Below the pieces are notes generated by a model. It was not told the origin of the DNA. It did no database searches and saw nothing but the letters and a program-made list of their open reading frames with translations. Below, piece after piece: positions 50,861 to 58,225 of a DNA stretch of 64,000 nucleotides (its first letter is position 1; each line of letters begins with the position of its first letter). The stretch is taken from contig NZ_CP108529.1 of the NCBI RefSeq assembly GCF_036002945.1, forward strand, positions 7,993,001 through 8,057,000, written 5' to 3'. Position numbers and translations under genes: made by a program. The DNA is from Streptomyces sp. NBC_01224. GTDB taxonomy: Bacteria > Actinomycetota > Actinomycetes > Streptomycetales > Streptomycetaceae.

Positions 50861-51059
50861 CGGCGATCAGCCGGGGCGGGATGGCCGTTGGCGCACGGCT
50901 GGTAGCCGACGGGGAGCGGCGGCGAGAGACGGGGGGCCGGACGTGGAACAGGGTGGGAGGCGCCACGGTCCGAACGGTAGGGGTTGCGGGGATCGAGCCT
51001 CGGGATCTTGGGGTTCTCCGCGCGTCTGTCCGCGACCTCGGGTGATCGTTGGGACGCTG

Positions 51060-51205
51060 AGTGATCCCATAAATGACCGGTTGCGAGAGTTCTGCTGGAG
51101 ATCCGAAGCCGCGGTCGTCGTGGGCGAGCCCGACGATCTGCCCGTTGATGGTGACCCTGGGCCGCCAGTGCGGGACAGGCCGCGGACGACTATCGGGGCG
51201 CTCAT
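51060..51205 (-). pseudogene. Broken small conserved Streptomyces gene
   Basis: ATG 51205 begins MSAPIVVRGLSRTGG, the start of a small (about 70 aa) family I recall as paired with the upstream small gene. After TGG the homologous frame shifts: VTINGQIVGLAHDD is read one frame off, and the expected tryptophan-rich C-terminus is not found downstream. The gene has therefore probably lost its end. The in-frame extension to 50867 looks non-coding. Confidence 0.4.
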
Positions 51206-51252
51206 GCCCCCAGGGTGCGCCCGCTCGGCAGCTGGTGCCCGCGGGACGTGTC

Positions 51253-51429
51253 TCAGTGGCCCCGGTCCGTCGACTGCTGCGGTACGACCACCAGGAACGC
51301 GTCCTGCTCCAGATCCATCACCACCTCGGCCGCCATGCCCTCGCAGCGGCGGGCGGCCGCGAATTCCTCCGCGGGCCAGCTGCCTCGCGGTCCTCCTGCG
51401 GGAAACCGCTCAAGTACTGTGCGACGCAC
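51253..51429 (-). CDS. Small conserved protein, 58 aa
   Basis: A 59-codon gene from GTG 51429 with AGGGGGT 5 nt upstream. The product reads RRTVLERFPAGGPRGSWPAE, then EFAAARRCEGMAAEVVMDLE and DAFLVVVPQQ. I recognise it as a short streptomycete family with the pattern RTVxERFPxGxPRGSWPAEEFA...AEVVMDLxxDAFLVV. Function unknown. It is divergent from the kinase-Nudix gene and upstream of the broken MSAPIVV gene, its usual neighbour as I recall. Confidence 0.6.
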   Translation of the reverse strand: MRRTVLERFPAGGPRGSWPAEEFAAARRCEGMAAEVVMDLEQDAFLVVVPQQSTDRGH

Positions 51430-51637
51430 GGTGTACCCCCTGGTCGTCGGTCCGGCCTGTCCGCTCCAACGACCCTCCGCCGCCCCCGTTACGGCTGCGC
51501 GGACGGCCGGAATCGCACCGTGGTACGCCGTCCACGGGCATCCGATGATTCCTTTCGGGTAACAGCATCGCCACAGCCGGGTTTTCGCGGCAGGGTGTTG
51601 CGGGCAAGCCACAGGGGGCTACGGAAGAGGGGGAACC

Positions 51638-52675
51638 GTGATCGTCTGGATCAACGGTGCGTTCAGCGCGGGCAAGACGAGCGCCGCGCGCGAGCTGGTC
51701 GATCTGATCCCGAACAGCACGTTCTACGACCCTGAGCTGATCGGCGCAGGGCTGCGGTATCTGCTGCCCCAGAAGAGACTTGCCGAGGTGACGGACTTCC
51801 AGGACCTGCCGATCTGGCGGCGTCTGGTGGTGGACACAGCCGCGGCCCTGCTCGCCGAGGTGTCCGGGGTGCTGGTGGTGCCGATGACACTGCTGCGACA
51901 GGAGTACCGCGACGAGATCTTCGGAGGGCTCGCCTCCCGGCGCATACCGGTGCGTCATGTCCTGCTCTCACCTGAGGAAACGATCCTGCGCAAACGGATC
52001 GCCGACCGGGTGGAGTTCGCCGACGACCCGGAGCACAGCGAGCGGATCCGGCAGTGGGCCTACGAGCACATCGAGCCCTACCGGACGGCGCTCGGCTGGC
52101 TCACCCGGGACGCCCACACCATCGACACCAGCGCGCTCACTCCGCACGAGACGGCCGAGCGGATCGCCGAGGCGGTCCGCACGGGGGCGGCCACCGCATG
52201 CGAGATCGTGCAGACGCCCGAGCCGACTGCCGAGACCGTCGCGGCCGGCGTGCTGCTCTTCGACGAACACGACCGGGTGCTGCTCGTCGACCCGACGTAC
52301 AAGCCCGGCTGGGAGTTCCCGGGCGGAGTGGTCGAGGCCGGCGAGGCACCCGCACAGGCCGGGATCCGTGAAGTGGCCGAGGAGATAGGCATCCATCTCG
52401 AACGGGTGCCGAAACTGCTCCTCATCGACTGGGAGGCGCCCGAACCACCCGGCTACGGAGGGCTGCGGATGCTCTTCGACGGCGGCCTGCTGCCCGGTGC
52501 GGACGCCGAACGGCTGCTGCTGCCCGACTCTGAACTGCGCGGCTGGCGGTTCGTCACCGAGGAGGAGGCGGCCACCATGCTTCCTCCGACCCGGTACGAG
52601 CGGCTGCGCTGGGCACTGCGCGCCCGGGAGCGGTCAACCGTGCTCAACCTGGAGGCCGGAGTCCCGGTCGGCTGA
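51638..52675 (+). CDS. Fusion of a P-loop kinase-like domain and a Nudix hydrolase
   Basis: A 345-residue two-domain protein. Residues 1-185 form an AAA/TmrB-like nucleotide kinase domain with Walker A GAFSAGKT (7-14) and VRHVLLSPEETILRKRIADR. Residues 200-340 form a Nudix domain; the Nudix box, GGVVEAGEAPAQAGI then REVAEEIGI, is complete (229-252) and preceded by YKPGWEFPGG. GTG 51638 is used. The first domain resembles tunicamycin-resistance TmrB-type ATPases, the second cleaves a nucleoside diphosphate linked to X. Together they may process nucleotide-type compounds. Its last 42 bp overlap the convergent MBL gene. Confidence 0.8.
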   Translation: MIVWINGAFSAGKTSAARELVDLIPNSTFYDPELIGAGLRYLLPQKRLAEVTDFQDLPIWRRLVVDTAAALLAEVSGVLVVPMTLLRQEYRDEIFGGLASRRIPVRHVLLSPEETILRKRIADRVEFADDPEHSERIRQWAYEHIEPYRTALGWLTRDAHTIDTSALTPHETAERIAEAVRTGAATACEIVQTPEPTAETVAAGVLLFDEHDRVLLVDPTYKPGWEFPGGVVEAGEAPAQAGIREVAEEIGIHLERVPKLLLIDWEAPEPPGYGGLRMLFDGGLLPGADAERLLLPDSELRGWRFVTEEEAATMLPPTRYERLRWALRARERSTVLNLEAGVPVG

Positions 52676-53344
52676 GGCACGCAGCACCGCGGCGGCGTCG
52701 ACGGTGAGGGGATCGCCGTGCCCGAAGCAGACCGTGGCCGGTTCCAGCGCGGCCAGCCGTCGGAACGAGGCCACGGCCTGCGCCCGGTCGATGTTGAAGA
52801 CGCCCAGCATCACCTGACCGACCCCGGCCACGCAGTCGCCGGTGAACAGCACTCCGTGGTGCGGCAGATGGATACCGATGGAGCCGGGGGTGTGGCCCGG
52901 CGCGTGGACCACACGGGCCCCTGATCCGAAGCGGATCTCGTCGCCGTCGGCCAGCTCGTGGTCGACACGGGTCGGCGGGGCCGGGGGCACGGTCAGCGCA
53001 TGCTCGTACAACGGGCGTTCCCAGTCCAGCAGGGCGGGGTCGGCAATCTCCTCCTCGCCACGGATCACCGGGGCGTCCAGCCGATGGGCCAGGATCTCGG
53101 CGCCGTGCCGGTCGGCGAGCAGCTGGGCGGAACCATAGTGGTCGCGATGCCCATGAGTGACGACGATCCGGCTGATGCCGCCGGGGTCCAGGCCGAGGCC
53201 GCGCACCGCGGCCTCGATCGCGGGTGCCGCATCGATGTCGCCCGCGTCGATCAGAGTCAGGTCCGCGCCGTCGCGCCACAGATAAGCCTGGCCTATGGGG
53301 AAGCGGAACATGTGCAGCTGGGGAAGTACCTCGACGAGATCCAT
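52634..53344 (-). CDS. MBL-fold metallo-hydrolase
   Basis: A 236-residue metallo-beta-lactamase-fold enzyme. The zinc motif THGHRDH has His64, His66, Asp68 and His69; ARVVHAPGHTPGSIGIHLPHHGVLFTGDCVAGVG supplies the further His and Asp ligands, and VCFGHGDPL the last His. Such proteins are glyoxalase II-like or lactonase-like hydrolases; the exact thioester or ester is unknown. ATG 53344 begins DLVEVLPQLHMFRF. The 3' end overlaps the kinase-Nudix gene by 42 bp. Confidence 0.85.
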   Translation of the reverse strand: MDLVEVLPQLHMFRFPIGQAYLWRDGADLTLIDAGDIDAAPAIEAAVRGLGLDPGGISRIVVTHGHRDHYGSAQLLADRHGAEILAHRLDAPVIRGEEEIADPALLDWERPLYEHALTVPPAPPTRVDHELADGDEIRFGSGARVVHAPGHTPGSIGIHLPHHGVLFTGDCVAGVGQVMLGVFNIDRAQAVASFRRLAALEPATVCFGHGDPLTVDAAAVLRASADRDSGLQVEHG

Positions 53345-53406
53345 ACGGCGAACGTATGCGGATGTATCCGCCCGCCGCCCGGATCTACGCTCTGGGCGAG
53401 CTTCGC

Positions 53407-53843
53407 TCAGCGCGTAGATTGCGCCGGCGGGCCCCCGGACCGCGCGTCGGCGGACAGCCACGCCCGGCGGTTCTTCGGGCGGGCCTCGACGGCGATCGCG
53501 CACGGCGTCGCGAGGTTCACACCGAGCCGCCACTTGTTCTCCGGCCAGCGGCCGGCGAGTTCCGTGAGCGTCGTCCGGCAGAACACCCAGTCCGGATGCC
53601 AGGGCGGCAACATGCCGGACGTCAGCGGGGGACGCACGTCCGGCCGGTCACGGGGCCGTACTGCGAGGGGAGCGGGGCGGTGAAACCGGGGGTGTCGGCG
53701 TGCAGTCGGGCGACCATCACATGGAGCCGACAGTGGGAGAGCGCGTCGAGCACCGCGTACGTGCTTCCGCTCGCCCCGGACTCCTGCAGCAATCGTTCGG
53801 CCTCCGTCGGCGGCGCCCAGTCGATCCCTGTCCCCGTTGTCAC
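53407..53843 (-). pseudogene. Probable frameshifted hypothetical gene
   Basis: From GTG 53843 the frame reads TGIDWAPPTEAERLLQESG, then LDALSHCRLHVMVARLHADTPGFTAPLPSQYGPVTGRTCVPR and a stop at about 53622. The continuation LTSGMLPPWHPDWVFCRTTLTELAGRWPENKWRLGVNLATPCAIAVEARPKNRRAWL is in a different frame to 53407. Both halves have natural composition and look like one protein of about 145 residues split by a small indel near 53625. Family not identified. Confidence 0.5.
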
Positions 53844-53919
53844 GGGCCGATCCTATGAAACCGGGCCCGGACCGACCCATGACGGGTGGTCCGGGCCGAC
53901 CCGAGGAGCACGTCCGGAC

Positions 53920-53950
53920 CCGGTCCGCCGCGGACGGAGCGGCGGACCGG
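53920..53950 (-). terminator. Terminator of the M20 dipeptidase gene
   Basis: Perfect 11-bp stem (53920-53930 with 53940-53950), 9-nt loop, about 56 nt beyond the dipeptidase stop codon on its strand. Confidence 0.6.
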
Positions 53951-54005
53951 CCGAGCCCTGCGAACCAGAGATCCGCAGGAACGCGGCGGGATCGGTGACG
54001 CAGAG

Positions 54006-55370
54006 TCAGTCCCGCTTGGACTCTGCGTAGTTCCGCAGGAACAGGGCCTCGGCGAGCGAAAGCCGCTCCAGCTCCTCGGGTGACACGCTCTCGTTCACCG
54101 CGTGGATCTGTGCCTCCGGCTCGCTCAGGCCGATCAGGAGGATCTCGGCCTGCGGGTAGAGGGCGGCGAGAGTGTTGCAGAGCGGGATCGAGCCGCCCAT
54201 CCCGGACGTCTGCATCTTCTCGCCGGGGTACGCGGCCTCCATCGCCTGCGCCATGGACGTGTACGCCGGGCTGGAGGTGTCCGCGCGGAACGGCTGGCCC
54301 TGGCCGACCTGTTCAACCGACACCCTGGCCCCCCACGGGGCGTGCGCCTTGAGGTGAGCGGTCAGCAACTCGGTCGCCTTCGCGGCGTCCTGGCCCGGCG
54401 GCACCCGCAGGCTGACCTGCGCCCGCGCGCTCGCCTGCAGCGACGGTGTCGCGCCGACCACCGGCGGGCAGTCGATACCGATGACGGTGACGGCGGGCCG
54501 CGCCCAGATCCGGTCGGCGACCGTACCCGTGCCGATCAGTCCGACGCCGTCGAGGACCTTCGCGTCCTTGCGGAACTCGGCCTCCGCGTACTGCAGTCCG
54601 TCCCATTCGGCGTCCGTGGCGAGCCCGTCGACGGTCGTGGTGCCGTCCTCGTCGCGCAGCGACGACAGCAGCTGGATCATCGCTGCCAGCGCATCCGGGG
54701 CGGCGCCGCCGAACTGTCCGGAATGCAGGTTTCCTTCGAGGGTGTCGAGCGTGACCCGCAGCATCGTCATACCGCGCAGCGTCGCGGTCACCGTCGGCAG
54801 ACCGACCCGGAAGTTGCCGGTGTCGCCGATGACGATCGTGTCGGCGGTCAGCAGTTCGGGGTGCGCCTCGGCGTACCGCTCCAGGCCGCCTGTGCCCTGC
54901 TCCTCGGAACCCTCGGCGATCACCTTGACGGAGACCGGGACGCCGCCGTTCGCCTTGAGGGCGCGCAGGGCGAGGAGATGCATGATGAAGCCACCCTTGC
55001 AGTCGGCCGCGCCGCGGCCGAACCAGCGGCCGTCGCGCTCCGTCAGCTCGAACGGCGGGGAGAGCCAGGCGGACTCGTCGAGCGGCGGCTGCACGTCGTA
55101 GTGCGCGTAGAGCAGTACGGTCGGGGCGTCGGCCGGGCCGGGCAGGAAGCCGTACACCGACTGGGTGCCGTCGGGGGTGTCGAGCAGGGCGACGTCCTGG
55201 AAGTCCTCGGCGCGCAGCGCGTCGGCGACCCAGTTGGCAGCCGCCTCGCACTCGCTCTTCGGGAACTGCGCGGGATCCGCCACCGACTGGAAGGCTACGA
55301 GCTCGGTCAGCTCCGCCTTGGCACGAGGCATCAGCGAGGCAATGGTCTCGGAGATCGGACGGGCGGTCAT
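54006..55370 (-). CDS. M20 family dipeptidase
   Basis: A 454-residue zinc dipeptidase. Metal-site motifs are LLYAHYDVQPP, WFGRGAADCKGG and VIAEGSEEQGTGG (general base and ligand glutamates), with HSGQFGGAAPD in the dimerisation domain and MGGSIPLCNTL near the end. ATG 55370 has GAGGAG 7 nt upstream. It cleaves dipeptides with broad specificity in the cytoplasm. It is divergent from the flavoprotein gene and has its own terminator. Confidence 0.87.
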   Translation of the reverse strand: MTARPISETIASLMPRAKAELTELVAFQSVADPAQFPKSECEAAANWVADALRAEDFQDVALLDTPDGTQSVYGFLPGPADAPTVLLYAHYDVQPPLDESAWLSPPFELTERDGRWFGRGAADCKGGFIMHLLALRALKANGGVPVSVKVIAEGSEEQGTGGLERYAEAHPELLTADTIVIGDTGNFRVGLPTVTATLRGMTMLRVTLDTLEGNLHSGQFGGAAPDALAAMIQLLSSLRDEDGTTTVDGLATDAEWDGLQYAEAEFRKDAKVLDGVGLIGTGTVADRIWARPAVTVIGIDCPPVVGATPSLQASARAQVSLRVPPGQDAAKATELLTAHLKAHAPWGARVSVEQVGQGQPFRADTSSPAYTSMAQAMEAAYPGEKMQTSGMGGSIPLCNTLAALYPQAEILLIGLSEPEAQIHAVNESVSPEELERLSLAEALFLRNYAESKRD

Positions 55371-55553
55371 GGGCACGCTCCTCGTGGGTGCGACGTTATG
55401 TATACGAATCCGGGCACATGTACACCGCGTGTGCGGCGTTGCATGTAGGACGAACGCACGGTCGATCCTCCCACAGCGGGGGCCGGGCCGGGCGCGCCGT
55501 AGGATGCCGTGAGCAGCATGGGCCACTGGTGGGATCGGGAGCAGAAGCACATC

Positions 55554-56768
55554 GTGAGCAGCGAGAACGCAGACGCCGTACATGAGCACGAAGAGTCGAC
55601 CGTGTGGGACGTCGTCGTAGTCGGTGGCGGACCGGCCGGAGCCTCCGCGGCATACGCGGCGGCGGTTGCCGGCCGACGGGTACTGCTCCTCGAGAAGGCG
55701 GAACTGCCCCGCTACAAGACGTGTGGCGGCGGGATCATCGGGTTTTCGCGTGATTCGCTGCCGCCCGGATTCGAACTGCCGCTACGGGACCGGATTCACG
55801 CGGTCACGTTCTCGCTCAATGGCAGGCTGGCGCGGACCCGCCGCTCCAAGCGGATGCTCTTCGGGCTCATCAACCGCCCCGAGTTCGACGCGGGGCTGGT
55901 TGAGGAGGCGCAGAAGGCGGGCGCCGAGCTCCGTACCGGAGCGACCGTGACGAGGGTCGAGCAGCACGGCGCCGCGGTGCCGGACCGGCGCACGGTCGCC
56001 GTGGTGCTGTCCGGCGGCGAGACGGTCCTTGCCCGCGCGGTCGTCGGTGCGGATGGCAGCGCTGGGCGGATAGGAGCCCATGTCGGGGTGAAACTCGACC
56101 AGGTGGATCTCGGTCTGGAGGCCGAGATCCCGGTTCCGCAGACGGTCGCGGAGGACTGGGCGGGGCGGGTGCTGATCGACTGGGGCCCCATGCCCGGCAG
56201 TTACGGCTGGGTGTTTCCCAAGGGCGACACCCTCACTGTCGGCGTGATCTCGGCGCGGGGTGACGGGGCGGGGACCAAGCGGTATCTGGAGGACTTCATC
56301 GCCCGGCTCGGTCTCGCCGGCTTCGAGCCGAAGATCTCCTCCGGGCACCTGACGCGCTGTCGCAGCGACGACTCGCCGCTGTCGCGTGGACGGGTGCTGG
56401 TGTGTGGCGATGCGGCGGGGCTGCTGGAGCCGTGGACCCGCGAAGGCATCTCCTTCGCGCTGCGGTCGGGGAGGCTCGCCGGTGAGTGGGCGGTTCGGAT
56501 CGCGGAGTCGCACGATGCCGTGGACGCCCGACGCCAGGCGCTCAACTACGCCTTCGCCATCAAGGCCGGCCTGGGTGTCGAGATGGGTGTCGGACGGCGC
56601 ATGCTGAAGCTGTTCGAGCGCCGGCCGGGGGTGTTGCACGCGGTGCTGACGGGATTCCGCCCGGCCTGGAACGCGTTCGCCGGGATCACCCGGGGAACGA
56701 CTTCGCTGGCCGAGCTGGTCCGTACGCATCCGCTCGCGCAGCGGGCCCTGTCGGCGATGGACCGTTGA
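55554..56768 (+). CDS. Geranylgeranyl reductase family FAD-dependent oxidoreductase
   Basis: A roughly 404-residue flavoprotein. WDVVVVGGGPAGASAAYAAAVAGRRVLLLEKAELPRYKTCGGG contains the FAD-binding GxGxxG and the family CGGG motif. GSYGWVFPKGDTLTVGV and GRVLVCGDAAGLLEPWTREGISFALRSGRLAGEWA are the second FAD motif. Family members reduce isoprenoid chains of lipids or menaquinone. GTG 55554 matches the beginning of homologues as I recall; GTG 55509 would add 15 residues. Its stop codon is the first unit of a 7-bp tandem repeat. Confidence 0.82.
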   Translation: MSSENADAVHEHEESTVWDVVVVGGGPAGASAAYAAAVAGRRVLLLEKAELPRYKTCGGGIIGFSRDSLPPGFELPLRDRIHAVTFSLNGRLARTRRSKRMLFGLINRPEFDAGLVEEAQKAGAELRTGATVTRVEQHGAAVPDRRTVAVVLSGGETVLARAVVGADGSAGRIGAHVGVKLDQVDLGLEAEIPVPQTVAEDWAGRVLIDWGPMPGSYGWVFPKGDTLTVGVISARGDGAGTKRYLEDFIARLGLAGFEPKISSGHLTRCRSDDSPLSRGRVLVCGDAAGLLEPWTREGISFALRSGRLAGEWAVRIAESHDAVDARRQALNYAFAIKAGLGVEMGVGRRMLKLFERRPGVLHAVLTGFRPAWNAFAGITRGTTSLAELVRTHPLAQRALSAMDR

Positions 56769-56800
56769 CACCTGACACCTGACACCTGACACCTGACACC
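56766..56800. repeat. Five tandem copies of TGACACC
   Basis: The 7-bp unit TGACACC is repeated five times without mismatch, beginning with the stop codon of the flavoprotein gene. Because the unit length is not a multiple of three, it places TGA stops in all three frames. Confidence 0.85.
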
Positions 56801-56822
56801 GAGGACGGGCCGGGCCGCACGG

Positions 56823-57275
56823 TCAGCCCTCCACGGTGATCCGGAAGACGGGGTGGTCGGGGCAGGCGGCCAGGAGTTCTGCGTCCGTGGACTTTGCGGT
56901 GATGCCCTGGAAGTACTGGTTGACCTCCCAGCCCCACCGCTCCAGGTAGGCGCGGACGATCAGCACCTTCTGCTCGTCGTCCGCGATCTCCACGGCCGTG
57001 AAGGTGCGGATCTTCCGGCCCACCCGCAGCTCGCCCCCACCGGCGACCCGCATGTTGCGCACCCACTGGGAGTGGCCCCGCGCGGAGACCAGATACTGCG
57101 TGCCCTCGTAAGTGTGGGAGTTCACCGGGATGCGCTGCATCTGCCCGCTCTTGCGGCCGCGCACCGACATCTCGACCGAGCCGAGAAGGCTGATGCCGTG
57201 CCGGGCGAGCCAGCCGATGATGCTGTTCATCCGGACGTTGAACGCGTTGCCCCGAAGGTAGTACGGCTGAGACAT
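56823..57275 (-). CDS. Deazaflavin (F420)-dependent nitroreductase family protein
   Basis: A 150-residue split-barrel protein of the Ddn/FDOR family. MNSIIGWLARHGI, VEMSVRGRKSGQMQRIPVNSHTYEGTQYLVSARGHSQWVRNMRVAGGGELRVGRK carries the family pattern GRKSGxxRxxP followed by GxxxWxxNxRA, which binds F420. It would reduce a substrate with F420H2. ATG 57275 has GGGGGAG 5 nt upstream. It is divergent from a TetR regulator; two near-identical operators lie between. Confidence 0.85.
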   Translation of the reverse strand: MSQPYYLRGNAFNVRMNSIIGWLARHGISLLGSVEMSVRGRKSGQMQRIPVNSHTYEGTQYLVSARGHSQWVRNMRVAGGGELRVGRKIRTFTAVEIADDEQKVLIVRAYLERWGWEVNQYFQGITAKSTDAELLAACPDHPVFRITVEG

Positions 57276-57295
57276 CGTGACTCCCCCACTGTTTT

Positions 57296-57310
57296 GAGAG
57301 CAGTGCTCTC
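57296..57310. promoter_or_regulatory. TetR-type operator 1, GAGAGCA-G-TGCTCTC
   Basis: 15-nt palindrome perfect about its central base. It lies 20 bp before the deazaflavin reductase start. Confidence 0.75.
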
Positions 57311-57349
57311 GCTTGAGATCAGTGTGCATGGAGGTGGTGCTCAATGGCA

Positions 57350-57362
57350 AGAGCAGTGCTCT
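57350..57362. promoter_or_regulatory. TetR-type operator 2, AGAGCA-G-TGCTCT
   Basis: Second copy of the same 13-bp core, centred 53 bp (about five helical turns) from operator 1 and 42 bp before the TetR gene, so one regulator can control both directions. Confidence 0.75.
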
Positions 57363-57404
57363 CGTTGTTGGTCGGTGCTCTTCGGTCGTGGCAGACTGAA
57401 GACC

Positions 57405-58121
57405 ATGAGCGCTATCCGAGGAGCCAGGGAACGGGCCCGTATCGAGGTCACCGCCGCCATCAAGAACGAGGCGAGGAAACAGCTCGCGGCCGAAGGCGCT
57501 GCAAAGCTCTCGCTGCGCGCCGTGGCACGGGAACTCGGAATGGCGTCCTCCGCGCTCTACCGCTACTTCCCCAGCCGGGACGAACTGCTCACGGCCCTGA
57601 TCGTCGATGCGTACGACTCCGTGGGCGAGAGTGCCGAGGCCGCACACCGGGCCGCCCGTGCCGCCGCCGCCCCCCACGTCACCCGCTGGACCGCCGTCGC
57701 GCACGCCGTACGCGACTGGGCCCTCGCCCACCCCCATGAATACGCTCTGATCTACGGCTCGCCCGTGCCCGGTTACAGCGCACCGCAGACGACGATCGGT
57801 CCCGCCTCCCGTGTCGGCCTCGTCCTGATTGCCGTCGTCGGCGAGGCCTACCGCACGGACGGTCTCGCCCTGCCGCCGCTCGTCGGGGAGCTGCGCGCCG
57901 AGGCCGAGCGGATGGTCGCCGAGTTCGCCCCCGACCTTCCTCCGGAGGTCGCCGCCCCGCTGATCGCTGCCTGGTCGCAGCTGTTCGGGCTGATCTCCTT
58001 CGAGATCTTCGGCCAGTTCAACCGGGTGGTGGAGGCCCGGGAGATCTTCTTCCGGGAAGCCGTCACCGAACTGGCCCGTACGCTCGGCCTGCTCGGCCCC
58101 CGAAGCAGCCGGAGAGGATGA
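57405..58121 (+). CDS. TetR/AcrR family transcriptional regulator
   Basis: A 238-residue regulator. The helix-turn-helix is EVTAAIKNEARKQLAAEGAAKLSLRAVARELGMASSALYRYFPSRDELLTALIVDAYDSVG, followed by a WHG-type ligand-binding domain (VRDWALAHPHEYALIYGSPVPGY and SQLFGLISFEIFGQFNRVV). ATG 57405 is used. It is divergent from the F420-type reductase and likely autoregulates through the two palindromes. The ligand is unknown. Confidence 0.87.
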   Translation: MSAIRGARERARIEVTAAIKNEARKQLAAEGAAKLSLRAVARELGMASSALYRYFPSRDELLTALIVDAYDSVGESAEAAHRAARAAAAPHVTRWTAVAHAVRDWALAHPHEYALIYGSPVPGYSAPQTTIGPASRVGLVLIAVVGEAYRTDGLALPPLVGELRAEAERMVAEFAPDLPPEVAAPLIAAWSQLFGLISFEIFGQFNRVVEAREIFFREAVTELARTLGLLGPRSSRRG

Positions 58122-58147
58122 GGCCCGTCCCCGCCGACCCCGTCCGA

Positions 58148-58167
58148 CGTACTCCACAGGGAGTACG
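58148..58167. promoter_or_regulatory. CGTACTCC-N4-GGAGTACG inverted repeat
   Basis: Perfect 8-bp arms (58148-58155, 58160-58167) about 60 bp before the sensor kinase start. It could be the response regulator's own binding site, or a weak terminator of the TetR gene. Confidence 0.5.
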
Positions 58168-58225
58168 GGTGATCACCACGCCCGGCTGACGCTTCCGCCG
58201 CGGCTCGCGGTCTAGCGTGGCCGAC

